Below, in pieces: positions 1 through 7,928 of a stretch of DNA of 39,000 nucleotides. The position numbers and the translations under genes were made by a program. Position 1 is the first letter of the stretch. Every line of letters begins with the position of its first letter. Below the pieces are notes generated by a model. That model was not told the DNA's origin, did no database searches, and saw only the letters and a program-made list of their open reading frames with translations. Source of the stretch: Opitutus sp. GAS368 (lineage in GTDB: Bacteria; Verrucomicrobiota; Verrucomicrobiia; Opitutales; Opitutaceae); NCBI GenBank assembly GCA_945903465.1, contig CAMDOF010000060.1, positions 1 through 39,000 of the forward strand, in the 5' to 3' direction.

Positions 1-42
1 CGCGACAGCTTGCGCTCAAAACTTGGCGAGGATTTTAAATGA
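1..42 (+). CDS. C-terminal tail of a probable ECF sigma factor (partial)
   Basis: The first 13 codons form an open frame ending in TGA at 40-42, and this stop overlaps the ATG of the next gene in an ATGA arrangement. The basic tail (RDSLRSKLGEDFK) is the kind of end seen on short ECF sigma factors. The next gene looks like a membrane anti-sigma factor, and sigma/anti-sigma pairs are commonly coupled this way. Only the tail is visible, so the assignment rests on the neighbour and the overlap. Confidence 0.4.
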   Translation, partial: RDSLRSKLGEDFK

Positions 43-770
43 AAGACGCGGAATTTATCTCCCTAGTAAACCTCTACTTGGACCACGAAATCAGCGCGCC
101 CGATGCCCAACGGCTCGAAATTGAGGTTAACGCTAACCCCGAACGCCGGAAAGTTTATCACGACTACTGTCGGATGCAAAAAGGCTGCCAGCTCCTTGCG
201 GCTGACTTCCACACCGGGGCGGTCACTGGCGTTGCTAGCGTCATTCCGATCGAATTGATTGGCACCGTACCAGCCGGTCAGCGAGGCGCGCGGCGGCAAT
301 TGACCACGTTCGGTCTGGTTGCCGCAATCGCGGCCTGCGTCGCGCTCGTTGGCGTCAACTGGCATCGCACCGCTCCTAAAGCAGCGGCAGAAGTTCTCCT
401 CGCCCGCTCAACCGAAGGCGACCGATCGACCGCCGCCCCCATCCCAACATCTCGGTTCTCTGCTCACTTGGGATCCCCGCGGCGAGAGTCCGATCTGCTG
501 CCGAAGACCGATACCTTGATTTTCGATTCCGTCATCTTTAAAAACCAAGCCGGCACCAACGGCGTTTTAAGCCTCTCAGGGCAGGCCATTCCTGCGGGCC
601 TAAACTGGATTAGCACAGTGCAATTAACTCCCGTTCCCGCCGTGCGCGTCGATGACCTGCGCTTTGAAAGCGATCCCGTCCGCCTAAGTCCAGAAGCACG
701 CGCGCTGGGCCTTCGTCACGGCCCCGCCGAAGCCGCCGACGAGATGTCAGCATTTCGTTTCCTGAAATAA
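39..770 (+). CDS. Membrane-anchored anti-sigma-factor-like protein
   Basis: This 243-residue protein starts with a helical region (about residues 1-55) of the kind found in verrucomicrobial and planctomycetal anti-sigma/FecR-type proteins: a short LYLDHEIS segment, an acidic helix, then a PERRKVYHDYCRMQ segment with Cys44 and Cys50. A single hydrophobic helix follows at about residues 89-107, so the N-terminal part should be cytoplasmic and the remaining ~130 residues extracytoplasmic. The canonical zinc-binding HxxxCxxC spacing is not exact; what is seen is HxxC plus a later Cys. The start overlaps the stop of the preceding frame by four bases, which supports translational coupling. The C-terminal part matches no family I recognise. 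The regulon and signal cannot be read from the sequence. Confidence 0.55.
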   Translation: MKDAEFISLVNLYLDHEISAPDAQRLEIEVNANPERRKVYHDYCRMQKGCQLLAADFHTGAVTGVASVIPIELIGTVPAGQRGARRQLTTFGLVAAIAACVALVGVNWHRTAPKAAAEVLLARSTEGDRSTAAPIPTSRFSAHLGSPRRESDLLPKTDTLIFDSVIFKNQAGTNGVLSLSGQAIPAGLNWISTVQLTPVPAVRVDDLRFESDPVRLSPEARALGLRHGPAEAADEMSAFRFLK

Positions 771-830
771 GCGGAAAAACGGAGCGTCGCGCACGTGGTC
801 CACCCGAGCGCGAAAGAGCCACCGCCAAGA

Positions 831-1436
831 TCAATTTCCCAGGGCTTTTTTGATCAAGAACTCCGTCGACAGCTCCTCGTTTGAGGCGAGGGCCGCGCGC
901 CGAACGGCTTGATCGGCATCCGACGCTTTGTAGCCGAGCGCGATCAAAGCCGAAACGGCATCGGTGTGCGCGTTTACGGAAGAAGCGGCGCCTCCACTCG
1001 ACCCAACGCTGGCAGCCATCGGGCTCCCGCCGACACTCACTTTGGACTTTAATTCGACGATCAAACGTTCCGCCGTTTTTTTGCCGATACCCGGGCACCT
1101 CGCGAGGGTCGCGATGTCGCCCAGCCTGATCGCACTTTCCAACGATGGCAGAGCGAGTCGACTCATGATCGTCAATGCGAGCTTGGGCCCGACACCCGTG
1201 ACATTTTCGATCATCAGTCGGAAAAAATCCCGCTCCGCAGTTGAGGAAAAGCCATAGAGCGTTTGCGCGTCTTCTCGATAAATCACGTGGGTGTGCAGTT
1301 TCACCGTACCCCCAATACTCGGGAGCCTCTCCGCGGTGGTGATCGGCACATTCACTTCATATCCGAAACCGTTGAGCTCCACAATAGCGTGCAGGGGCGT
1401 CGCCGCAGTCAGTGTCCCTTGAATTGAGGTAATCAT
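831..1436 (-). CDS. ruvA: Holliday junction branch migration protein RuvA
   Basis: This 201-residue protein has the normal length and three-part layout of RuvA. The N-terminal OB-fold (MITSIQGTL...) is followed by helix-hairpin-helix motifs seen as NVTGVGPKLAL and CPGIGKKTAERLIVELK, and a small C-terminal domain that contacts RuvB. RuvA tetramers bind four-way DNA junctions and load the RuvB motor for branch migration. The gene is last in a dapA-dapB-ruvA run, four bases after dapB. Neither ruvB nor ruvC is in the window. The converging upstream gene ends 60 bases away with no clear terminator between them. Confidence 0.96.
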   Translation of the reverse strand: MITSIQGTLTAATPLHAIVELNGFGYEVNVPITTAERLPSIGGTVKLHTHVIYREDAQTLYGFSSTAERDFFRLMIENVTGVGPKLALTIMSRLALPSLESAIRLGDIATLARCPGIGKKTAERLIVELKSKVSVGGSPMAASVGSSGGAASSVNAHTDAVSALIALGYKASDADQAVRRAALASNEELSTEFLIKKALGN

Positions 1437-1440
1437 CGTT

Positions 1441-2172
1441 TCAGGTTAAGCCGAGTACGTGCTGCATGTCATAAACGCCCGGCGGTTGGTGGACGACCCA
1501 CTGGGCGGCGCGTAAGGCCCCTCGGGCGAAAATACCCCGATCGCTCGCTTTGTGGGTCAGCTCAAGTCGTTCGCCGAGCGCGGCAAACATCACGGTGTGA
1601 TCGCCGACGACATCGCCACCGCGCAAGGCATGCACGCCGACTTCGCTTGGCGTGCGCTGCCCAGTAATCCCTTCCCGACCATGCCGGAGCGCCTCCGCCC
1701 CGAGCCGGCGCTCGTCTAAGATAATTTCCAATAAGCGCGCCGCCGTACCGCTCGGGGCATCTTGCTTAAACCGATGATGCATTTCGATCACTTCTATGTC
1801 GTAGTCCGCGTTAAGAACAGCGGTTGCTCGCCGCGTAAGCGCAAAGAGCAGGTTGACCCCGACTGAAAAATTACCGGCCCAGACACAGGGAATCTTGGCG
1901 GCCAGTTCGAGAAGCGATTTTTTCTCGTCGGTGGAATGTCCGGTCGTTCCGAGTACCACGGGTTTTCCCTCCGCAACGGCCGCTTCCAAAAGGGTTCGGG
2001 TCGCGGCATGAGAACTGAAATCCACGACGACATCGCACGAACGGAGCGCCGCGGCGATATCGTCGCCGAGGTCGACCACCCCGCCGACCGTGATTTTCAT
2101 ATCTTTGGCCGCAGCCGCAACCGCTTGGCCCATGCGACCGCGCGATCCATTGATTAATACAGTGGGCAGCAT
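1441..2172 (-). CDS. dapB: 4-hydroxy-tetrahydrodipicolinate reductase
   Basis: DapB carries out the NAD(P)H-dependent reduction after DapA in the diaminopimelate/lysine pathway, which also supplies peptidoglycan precursors. The 243-residue protein has the N-terminal nucleotide-binding start LINGSRGRMGQAV, the central GTTGHS segment and the family signature around residues 130-144 (E-MHHRFKQDAPSGTA). That signature includes the catalytic His pair (132/133) and the substrate-binding Lys136. The length is slightly short of the E. coli enzyme but complete. It begins three bases after the dapA stop and is followed four bases later by ruvA, so the three are probably co-transcribed. Confidence 0.96.
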   Translation of the reverse strand: MLPTVLINGSRGRMGQAVAAAAKDMKITVGGVVDLGDDIAAALRSCDVVVDFSSHAATRTLLEAAVAEGKPVVLGTTGHSTDEKKSLLELAAKIPCVWAGNFSVGVNLLFALTRRATAVLNADYDIEVIEMHHRFKQDAPSGTAARLLEIILDERRLGAEALRHGREGITGQRTPSEVGVHALRGGDVVGDHTVMFAALGERLELTHKASDRGIFARGALRAAQWVVHQPPGVYDMQHVLGLT

Positions 2173-2175
2173 GGT

Positions 2176-3060
2176 TTAATCGAATGAGGCGAGTACGCCT
2201 TCGAGGATTTGGGCGTTCGCCGGGGTCATTTCACACAAGGGTAAACGCACTTCGGCTGAACCGATGATGCCCGCGCGTTGCAGAGCTACTTTTATCGGAA
2301 CAGGGTTGGGTTCAATAAAGAGCGTTTTGAACGCAGGATAAAGTTGGCGATGGATTTTGGCGGCAGCGCCGAAATCGTTCGCGAGAGCCAGACCAACCAT
2401 CCGAACGATCGGCTTTACGTAAAGATTTGCGGCTACGCTGATCACGCCTTCCGCGCCGACCGCCATGAAGGGGAGCGTGAGCGAATCGTCACCGCTCAAC
2501 ACCGTGAGGTCGCGACCGAGAGCCTGCTTCAGCTGATCGACGCGATCGACGCTGCCCCCGGCCTCCTTAATCCACGCCACATGTTTATATTTTCGACGCA
2601 GGCGCTCGACCACGGGCACGCCGATCTCGATGCCGCAACGGCCCGGAATCGAGTAAAGGATAATCGGCTTATCGGTGCTCTCAGCCACCGCCGCAAAGTG
2701 ACGGAAAAGACCCTCTTGGCTCGGCTTGTTATAATAGGGGGCGACGACGAGCATGGCGTCAGCCTTGGCTTCGTGCGAAAGGCGGGTTAGCGCGATGGCC
2801 TCCTGCGTCGAATTTGACCCAGTGCCAGCGATGACCGGAACGCGGCCGCGCGCCTCAGCGATTACGCACCGGACGACGTCCATGTGCTCCTCGTGGCTCA
2901 AGGTCGGGGATTCCCCCGTCGTGCCGACTGGAACTAGACCGTTAATGCCTCCTTTTATTTGAAAGGCCACGAGTTTTTCGAGGTCAGGATAGGAGACCTG
3001 GCCGTCGCGAAACGGTGTGGCGAGAGCGGTGATCGTGCCGGTAAGAGGGCGGAGTTTCAT
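2176..3060 (-). CDS. dapA: 4-hydroxy-tetrahydrodipicolinate synthase
   Basis: DapA condenses pyruvate with aspartate semialdehyde, the first committed step of lysine and diaminopimelate synthesis. Visible features of this TIM-barrel enzyme are the GTTGES loop (about residues 46-51), the APYYNKPSQEG segment, the active-site Tyr in YSIPGR (about 135) and the Schiff-base Lys164 in WIKEAGG. I chose the second ATG (3060), giving MKLRPLTGTI and a normal 294-residue length; a start four codons upstream at 3072 is possible. dapB follows within three bases. The gene runs divergently from the pilT-like gene, whose ATG at 3072 leaves almost no space for separate promoters unless pilT starts later. Confidence 0.95.
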   Translation of the reverse strand: MKLRPLTGTITALATPFRDGQVSYPDLEKLVAFQIKGGINGLVPVGTTGESPTLSHEEHMDVVRCVIAEARGRVPVIAGTGSNSTQEAIALTRLSHEAKADAMLVVAPYYNKPSQEGLFRHFAAVAESTDKPIILYSIPGRCGIEIGVPVVERLRRKYKHVAWIKEAGGSVDRVDQLKQALGRDLTVLSGDDSLTLPFMAVGAEGVISVAANLYVKPIVRMVGLALANDFGAAAKIHRQLYPAFKTLFIEPNPVPIKVALQRAGIIGSAEVRLPLCEMTPANAQILEGVLASFD

Positions 3061-3071
3061 GAAAACAGGCA

Positions 3072-4241
3072 ATGCAGCCTTGCGGAACAGACGACCGCGA
3101 AATAAGTAATCGCAACGCTTTTTTACCTGTGCCTCCGTTTCAAAACGTCACCCCTCACACGGAAATTCTCAATGACCTGCTGCGTCTCGCCGTGGACAAC
3201 GGCGCGAGCGATGTCATTATCAAGGGGGATAAGGCTGGGTTCTTTCGGTTGGCCGGGGGCTTAAAAGCGGTCGAGATGTCACCGATCACCAGTGCCGATT
3301 TGGCGGCGTGGGTGGGCGAGCATGTGCCGAAGGTTTTCAAGCCGCACTGGGATGATTTGCGCCAAGTGGACTTTGCGTATTTCGTCGAAGGAATTGGGCG
3401 GTTTAGGGTGAACGCTTTTCACCAACGTGGTTTGGTGAGCGCGGTTTTGCGCCACATTAAAAGCCGTGTACCCAGCTTCGAGGATCTGGGCCTTGGCACG
3501 ACCGCGGCCTCCCTGATTAGATTGAGTCAGTCCAAAGACGGGATCGTGCTCATCTGCGGTGGAACCGGCTCCGGTAAGAGTTCAACGATGGCCGCGATGT
3601 TGAATTGGATAAATCAAAATCAAGAGAGGCACATCGTCACGATCGAAGATCCGATCGAGTACACTTTTGTAGACGATAAGTCGGTGTTTCAGCAGCGCGA
3701 GATCGGCTTGGATGTCCCCAGCTTTCAATTGGCGGTTAAAGCGGTGCTCCGCCAAAATCCTGATATTATTTTAATTGGCGAGATGCGCGACCGCGAGACA
3801 TTTGAAACCGCCATCAGCGCGGCGGAGACCGGTCATCTCGTCCTTTCAACGATGCACGCCTCCACGGTGGCGCAAGCGCTGACGCGGCTCTTTGAGTTTT
3901 TCCCAGCCGACGAACAACTGCAGGCGCGTCGGGCGATTGCCGGCTCGTTGCGAGGCTTCGTTTGTCAGAAGCTTATTCCTGCGATGGAAGGCGCGTCGCG
4001 GCAAGCAGTGAACGAAATTCTCACAGCGGACGCGACCGTCAGAAATCTTATCCTCGATGGCCAGAACGAAAAAATCCAAAGCCTGCTCGACGGCAGCGGT
4101 GATTCCACAAGTTTCCCCTTCAACAAGGATATCTATCGGCAGATTAAGAGCGGGCGGATCAGCAAGCAGGACGGGCTAAAGTTTTCCCCGAACCCCCAGC
4201 AACTCGACATGAATCTCAAGGGAATTTTTTTAAGGACGTGA
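3072..4241 (+). CDS. pilT: PilT-family type IV pilus retraction ATPase
   Basis: This hexameric secretion-type ATPase is expected to power pilus retraction or disassembly from the cytoplasmic side of the inner membrane. A PAS-like N-terminal part (ILNDLLRLAVDNGASDV) precedes the RecA-like core with Walker A GGTGSGKSS (about residues 162-170), an Asp box (TIEDPIEY), Walker B (DIILIGEMRD) and the His box (STMHAST). The C-terminal segment VRNLILDGQNEKIQSLL resembles the PilT helix that senses pilus polarity. The start is uncertain: the first ~20 residues do not resemble the family, and a GTG at 3129 would leave a better divergent promoter gap to dapA. No other pilus genes are nearby. It overlaps the next gene by GTGA, so the two are probably coupled. 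PilT and PilU cannot be separated by eye. Confidence 0.9.
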   Translation: MQPCGTDDREISNRNAFLPVPPFQNVTPHTEILNDLLRLAVDNGASDVIIKGDKAGFFRLAGGLKAVEMSPITSADLAAWVGEHVPKVFKPHWDDLRQVDFAYFVEGIGRFRVNAFHQRGLVSAVLRHIKSRVPSFEDLGLGTTAASLIRLSQSKDGIVLICGGTGSGKSSTMAAMLNWINQNQERHIVTIEDPIEYTFVDDKSVFQQREIGLDVPSFQLAVKAVLRQNPDIILIGEMRDRETFETAISAAETGHLVLSTMHASTVAQALTRLFEFFPADEQLQARRAIAGSLRGFVCQKLIPAMEGASRQAVNEILTADATVRNLILDGQNEKIQSLLDGSGDSTSFPFNKDIYRQIKSGRISKQDGLKFSPNPQQLDMNLKGIFLRT

Positions 4242-5152
4242 GCCGCGCCGGCAGTACCTGCGGGATCTTTCATGGAGTGCTGTTGATGGCCGTGGCTGGA
4301 TGGGCCGCGCCGAAAATGAGCGGCGCAGTGGAAGGCGCGGTTAGCAAGCGGGAGGAGACGGAGGAACCCATGGCCAGCGCGAAGCGCGATTTCAGGGCGG
4401 TGCGAGCTTCAGGAGACGCCGGGGTAGGGGAAAAAGAGGGGCTGCCTCGGCTCGATGTTTTGGGCGTAAATGTATTCACGCCGGAACTCGTCGCAAGGGG
4501 GCGTCCGCCAAAAATTGAAGCGGAGCAGAAACCGGCCAACTGGTTATTGGACGCCATGGAGAAGTCGTCGAGCGCGCGGAAGGATCGTGAACTCGCCCGT
4601 GCCTCGCCTGAGCCAGACGGCAAAATTTCCGGATTTCGCCCGGCGCGCGGGGTTGATCCTTTTGCGCTGAAGATTGAACTCAGAGCAGCGGATCGGGGCG
4701 TCGATTCCTCAGCGGTGGCGCCAAATCCGCTCGACCACTATTTGGGACGTTGGCTGACGCCGCAGGATTATGGCCTGCTGCAAATGGGACGAACGCAAAA
4801 AAACACCGGAATGGGTGCCGGCGCCACCCGCTCTGGAGGGGAACCGCCGGCGGCAAAGTCGAGCGGGGACGTCGCCCCGCCCAATTCGATCTCAGGGGAG
4901 CCCTTAACTCTTCCAAGATTGTCGGAGCGGTCGGACCAACGGGCAAATCCGTACTTGGCTTCGATCGAGGGGGCCCCCACCACGAGTGTCGCGACGCCTG
5001 CCGCTAACCAAGGCGGTTTGGGCGTACCGCCGGCGGCGGCGATCGTGCCCGCCGCGGTCCCCGTGGCGGCGGGGCCAAGCACATCGCGACTCCCCGATTT
5101 CGCACGGCCCGTCAGCGACGAGAAGTATTTCAAACCGCTCAAACGGTTTTAG
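4238..5152 (+). CDS. Exported proline/alanine-rich protein of unknown function
   Basis: I do not recognise a family. The frame begins with GTG inside the stop of the pilT-like gene, a four-base overlap suggesting coupled translation. The first ~30 residues carry a hydrophobic stretch (GVLLMAVAGWAA) that could be a signal peptide or a membrane anchor. The other ~270 residues are low-complexity and probably disordered, rich in Pro, Ala, Gly, Ser and charged residues, with a few more regular segments such as NPLDHYLGRWLTPQDYGLL. No cysteine pair, catalytic motif or repeat stands out. Its position directly behind the ATPase suggests a role at the cell envelope, possibly with pili, but this is inference from context only. 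Confidence 0.7.
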   Translation: MSRAGSTCGIFHGVLLMAVAGWAAPKMSGAVEGAVSKREETEEPMASAKRDFRAVRASGDAGVGEKEGLPRLDVLGVNVFTPELVARGRPPKIEAEQKPANWLLDAMEKSSSARKDRELARASPEPDGKISGFRPARGVDPFALKIELRAADRGVDSSAVAPNPLDHYLGRWLTPQDYGLLQMGRTQKNTGMGAGATRSGGEPPAAKSSGDVAPPNSISGEPLTLPRLSERSDQRANPYLASIEGAPTTSVATPAANQGGLGVPPAAAIVPAAVPVAAGPSTSRLPDFARPVSDEKYFKPLKRF

Positions 5153-5198
5153 AGCTTGGATTCGGGGTGGGCGACCGCTTGAGTCGACCGTTTCCATT

Positions 5199-6113
5199 AT
5201 GGCATTGGCACTTTTATTCGCAGGTCAGGGGGCTCAAAAGATCGGTATGGGAAAGTCGTGGTGCGCGGGTTCGGTGGCTGCGCGAGCGCTCTATGATGAA
5301 GCGAACTCCTTGTTGGGCTACGATTTAAAGAAAATATCATTCGAAGGTCCGGAAGAAGCTTTGACTCAGACTAAAGTGTGTCAGCCCGCGTTGTTCGTGC
5401 ATGGCATGGCGGTCTGGAGAGCGCTGCTTGCGGCCGGAAAAGTACCCGAGGAGGGCCCGCGCATGGCTTTGGGGCTAAGTTTAGGCGAGATTACCGCCTA
5501 TTGCGCGGCGGGTGTATTCGATTTTTCAACGGGGCTGCGAATTGTCGCCGAGCGGGGGCGATTGATGCAGGCCGCCTGCGAAATATCGAAGGGAGGGATG
5601 GCGGCGATTATTGGAGAGGAACGAGTGACCGTGGAAGCACTGTGTCGGGATTTCGACATCGAGGCGGCGAATTTTAACGCGCCTGGGCAGATTATTGTTT
5701 CAGGGGAATCCGCGAAAGTCGCTGAAGCCGTCGCGGCAGCGAAGAGCCGGGGAATGAAAAAAGTGATCCCGTTAAACGTGGCGGGGGCCTATCACTCAAG
5801 GCTCATGGAGCCGGCCAGAGAAGCGTTGGCTAATTTTTTGGCACCCATTGAATTTGCGGCCCCGAAATTTATCGTTTTTAGTAATACGTCGGGGCAAGCC
5901 ATCGGGTCACCCCTCGCGATCAAGGCTGCGCTGGTCAAACAGGTCGTTTCCTCGGTTTTGTGGGAAGATTGCATGCGCGCAGCGGCGGCAGCAGGCGCGG
6001 CCTCGTTCTGGGAACTCGGGCCCGGTGGCGTGCTGGCGGGGCTCGCTCGTCGCACCGAAAAATCTTGGATGGTAAACTCTTTCGCTGAATTCGCTGATCT
6101 ATCGCCTGCCTGA
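5199..6113 (+). CDS. fabD: Malonyl-CoA:ACP transacylase
   Basis: FabD moves malonyl groups from CoA to acyl carrier protein and feeds all fatty-acid-type elongation in the cell. The 304-residue product starts MALALLFAGQGAQ, with the family Gln in GQGAQ. It has the nucleophile Ser94 in GLSLGE and the catalytic His199 in AGAYHSRLM, followed by a typical C-terminal ELGPGGVLAG segment. I chose the ATG at 5199; the frame is open for 71 codons upstream, but those residues look non-coding. It stands alone, without fabH, fabG or acpP beside it, and lepA follows after four bases. It is presumably the malonyl supplier for the lipid operon at 10.9-19.6 kb. Confidence 0.95.
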   Translation: MALALLFAGQGAQKIGMGKSWCAGSVAARALYDEANSLLGYDLKKISFEGPEEALTQTKVCQPALFVHGMAVWRALLAAGKVPEEGPRMALGLSLGEITAYCAAGVFDFSTGLRIVAERGRLMQAACEISKGGMAAIIGEERVTVEALCRDFDIEAANFNAPGQIIVSGESAKVAEAVAAAKSRGMKKVIPLNVAGAYHSRLMEPAREALANFLAPIEFAAPKFIVFSNTSGQAIGSPLAIKAALVKQVVSSVLWEDCMRAAAAAGAASFWELGPGGVLAGLARRTEKSWMVNSFAEFADLSPA

Positions 6114-6117
6114 ACCG

Positions 6118-7914
6118 ATGTCTGTTAAAAACACCCGCAATTTTTGTATTATCGCCCACGTTGACCATGGGAAGACGACTCTGTCTGACCGCCTGTTGGA
6201 ACATACGAACACGGTCGCGCAACGGGTGATGACGGCCCAACATCTCGACTCGATGGATCTTGAGAAAGAACGCGGCATTACGATCAAGTCGCACCCAGTA
6301 ACGATGACGTACCGGGCAAAGGACGGGATCGACTACAAGTTGAACCTGATGGACACGCCGGGGCACGTCGATTTCTCCTATGAAGTTTCACGGAGCTTAG
6401 CTGCCTGTGAGGGCGCGGTACTGTTGATTGACGCGGCCCAAGGTGTCGAGGCGCAGACCGTGGCGAATGCTCACTTGGCATTTAATCAAAAGCTTAAGGT
6501 TATTCCGGTGATCAACAAGATCGACCTGCCCAGTGCGAACTTGGAGTTATGCGCGAAGCAACTGGAAGATATCCTGACGATCCCGGCGGAAGAAGCGATT
6601 CTTGCCAGTGGTAAATCGGGGATCGGCATCGAGGATATTTTGGAGGCGGTCGTGGCGCGCGTACCCCCGCCGCGGTGGACGGAATACCCGCAGACCCGCG
6701 CGTTGGTGTTTGATTCGCTTTACGATTCCTATCGAGGCGTGATCGCCTATATCCGGGTTTTTTCTGGGTCGATTAAAGCCGGTGATATGATGCTTCTGAT
6801 GAGCAACGGCATCAAATCCGAGGTGAAGGAAGTGGGAGTTTTCACTCCCAAGATGGAAAAATGTGCCTTACTGCTGGCTGGGGATGTCGGCTACATCGTC
6901 TCCAACATCAAGACGACGGCGGATATCAAGACGGGCGACACCGTCACTCTCAGCAACAAGCCCGCCGTGGAAATGCTGCCGGGCTACAAGGAGGTCCGCC
7001 CCTTGGTATTTTGCGGATTGTATCCCTTGGAAAGTGACGATTACGAAAAGCTGAAGGCCGCGCTTGGGCGCCTGCGGTTAAATGATTCCGCCTTCGTTTA
7101 CGCTTCGGAAAGCTCGTTGGCACTAGGCTTCGGATTTCGCTGCGGATTTCTCGGGCTGCTGCACATGGAAATCATCCAAGAACGTATCCGGCGCGAGCAC
7201 GACGTTGAGATTATTTCCACCTATCCGAGCGTAATTTATCATGTGGTGCGCCATGGCGGAGAATTGATCAACGTCGACAACCCCGTTAACTTACCCGACC
7301 CCGGCACGATTCTGGAAATCCGTGAACCAACGATCCGGGCATCGATTATTATCCCGAATGATTCGATGGGGGATATCCTCTCATTGATCATGGAGAAACG
7401 CGGGGTCTGCGAACACACCGACACCCTCGACATGAATCGGGTGATGTTGCGCTGTCTGCTCCCGCTCAATGAGATTCTCGTCGATTTTAACGATCGCCTG
7501 AAAAGCGTGACCCATGGGTACGGTTCCATGGATTACGAACTGGGTGATTACATGACCGCGGACCTCGTGAAGATGGATATTATGATCAATGGCGATCCCG
7601 TCGATGCCTTCGCGTGTATCGTCCACCGGGAAAAGGCGGAAGGGAAGGGGCGGCAGCTTTGTGAGAAACTGGCTGAAATTATTCCGCCGCAGATGTTCAA
7701 GGTCGCGATTCAAGCGGCCATTGGCGGCAAGGTCATCGCGCGCGATAACGTGCGTGAGATGCGCAAAGATGTTACCGCCAAGTGCTATGGCGGCGACATC
7801 AGTCGGAAGCGGAAATTGCTCGACAAGCAGAAAGAGGGCAAAAAGAAGATGAAGCAGATCGGCAAGGTTTCGATCCCCCCAGACGCGTTTATCAAAGTGC
7901 TCCAAAACAATTAA
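6118..7914 (+). CDS. lepA: Elongation factor 4 (LepA) translational GTPase
   Basis: LepA is a ribosome-binding GTPase linked to back-translocation and initiation fidelity. The 598-residue length is normal. The G1 motif AHVDHGKTT lies at the N terminus, the G2 region is RGITIKSHPV, G3 is DTPGHVDF and G4 is NKIDLP. Elongation-factor domains II and III, the EF-G-like domain V and the LepA-specific C-terminal domain follow; its signature includes DVTAKCYGGDISRKRKLL and the basic tail KQKEGKKKMKQIG. The gene starts four bases after fabD and ends 14 bases before lepB. lepA-lepB is a common gene order in bacteria. Confidence 0.98.
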   Translation: MSVKNTRNFCIIAHVDHGKTTLSDRLLEHTNTVAQRVMTAQHLDSMDLEKERGITIKSHPVTMTYRAKDGIDYKLNLMDTPGHVDFSYEVSRSLAACEGAVLLIDAAQGVEAQTVANAHLAFNQKLKVIPVINKIDLPSANLELCAKQLEDILTIPAEEAILASGKSGIGIEDILEAVVARVPPPRWTEYPQTRALVFDSLYDSYRGVIAYIRVFSGSIKAGDMMLLMSNGIKSEVKEVGVFTPKMEKCALLLAGDVGYIVSNIKTTADIKTGDTVTLSNKPAVEMLPGYKEVRPLVFCGLYPLESDDYEKLKAALGRLRLNDSAFVYASESSLALGFGFRCGFLGLLHMEIIQERIRREHDVEIISTYPSVIYHVVRHGGELINVDNPVNLPDPGTILEIREPTIRASIIIPNDSMGDILSLIMEKRGVCEHTDTLDMNRVMLRCLLPLNEILVDFNDRLKSVTHGYGSMDYELGDYMTADLVKMDIMINGDPVDAFACIVHREKAEGKGRQLCEKLAEIIPPQMFKVAIQAAIGGKVIARDNVREMRKDVTAKCYGGDISRKRKLLDKQKEGKKKMKQIGKVSIPPDAFIKVLQNN

Positions 7915-7928
7915 TCCCTCACTCACTC

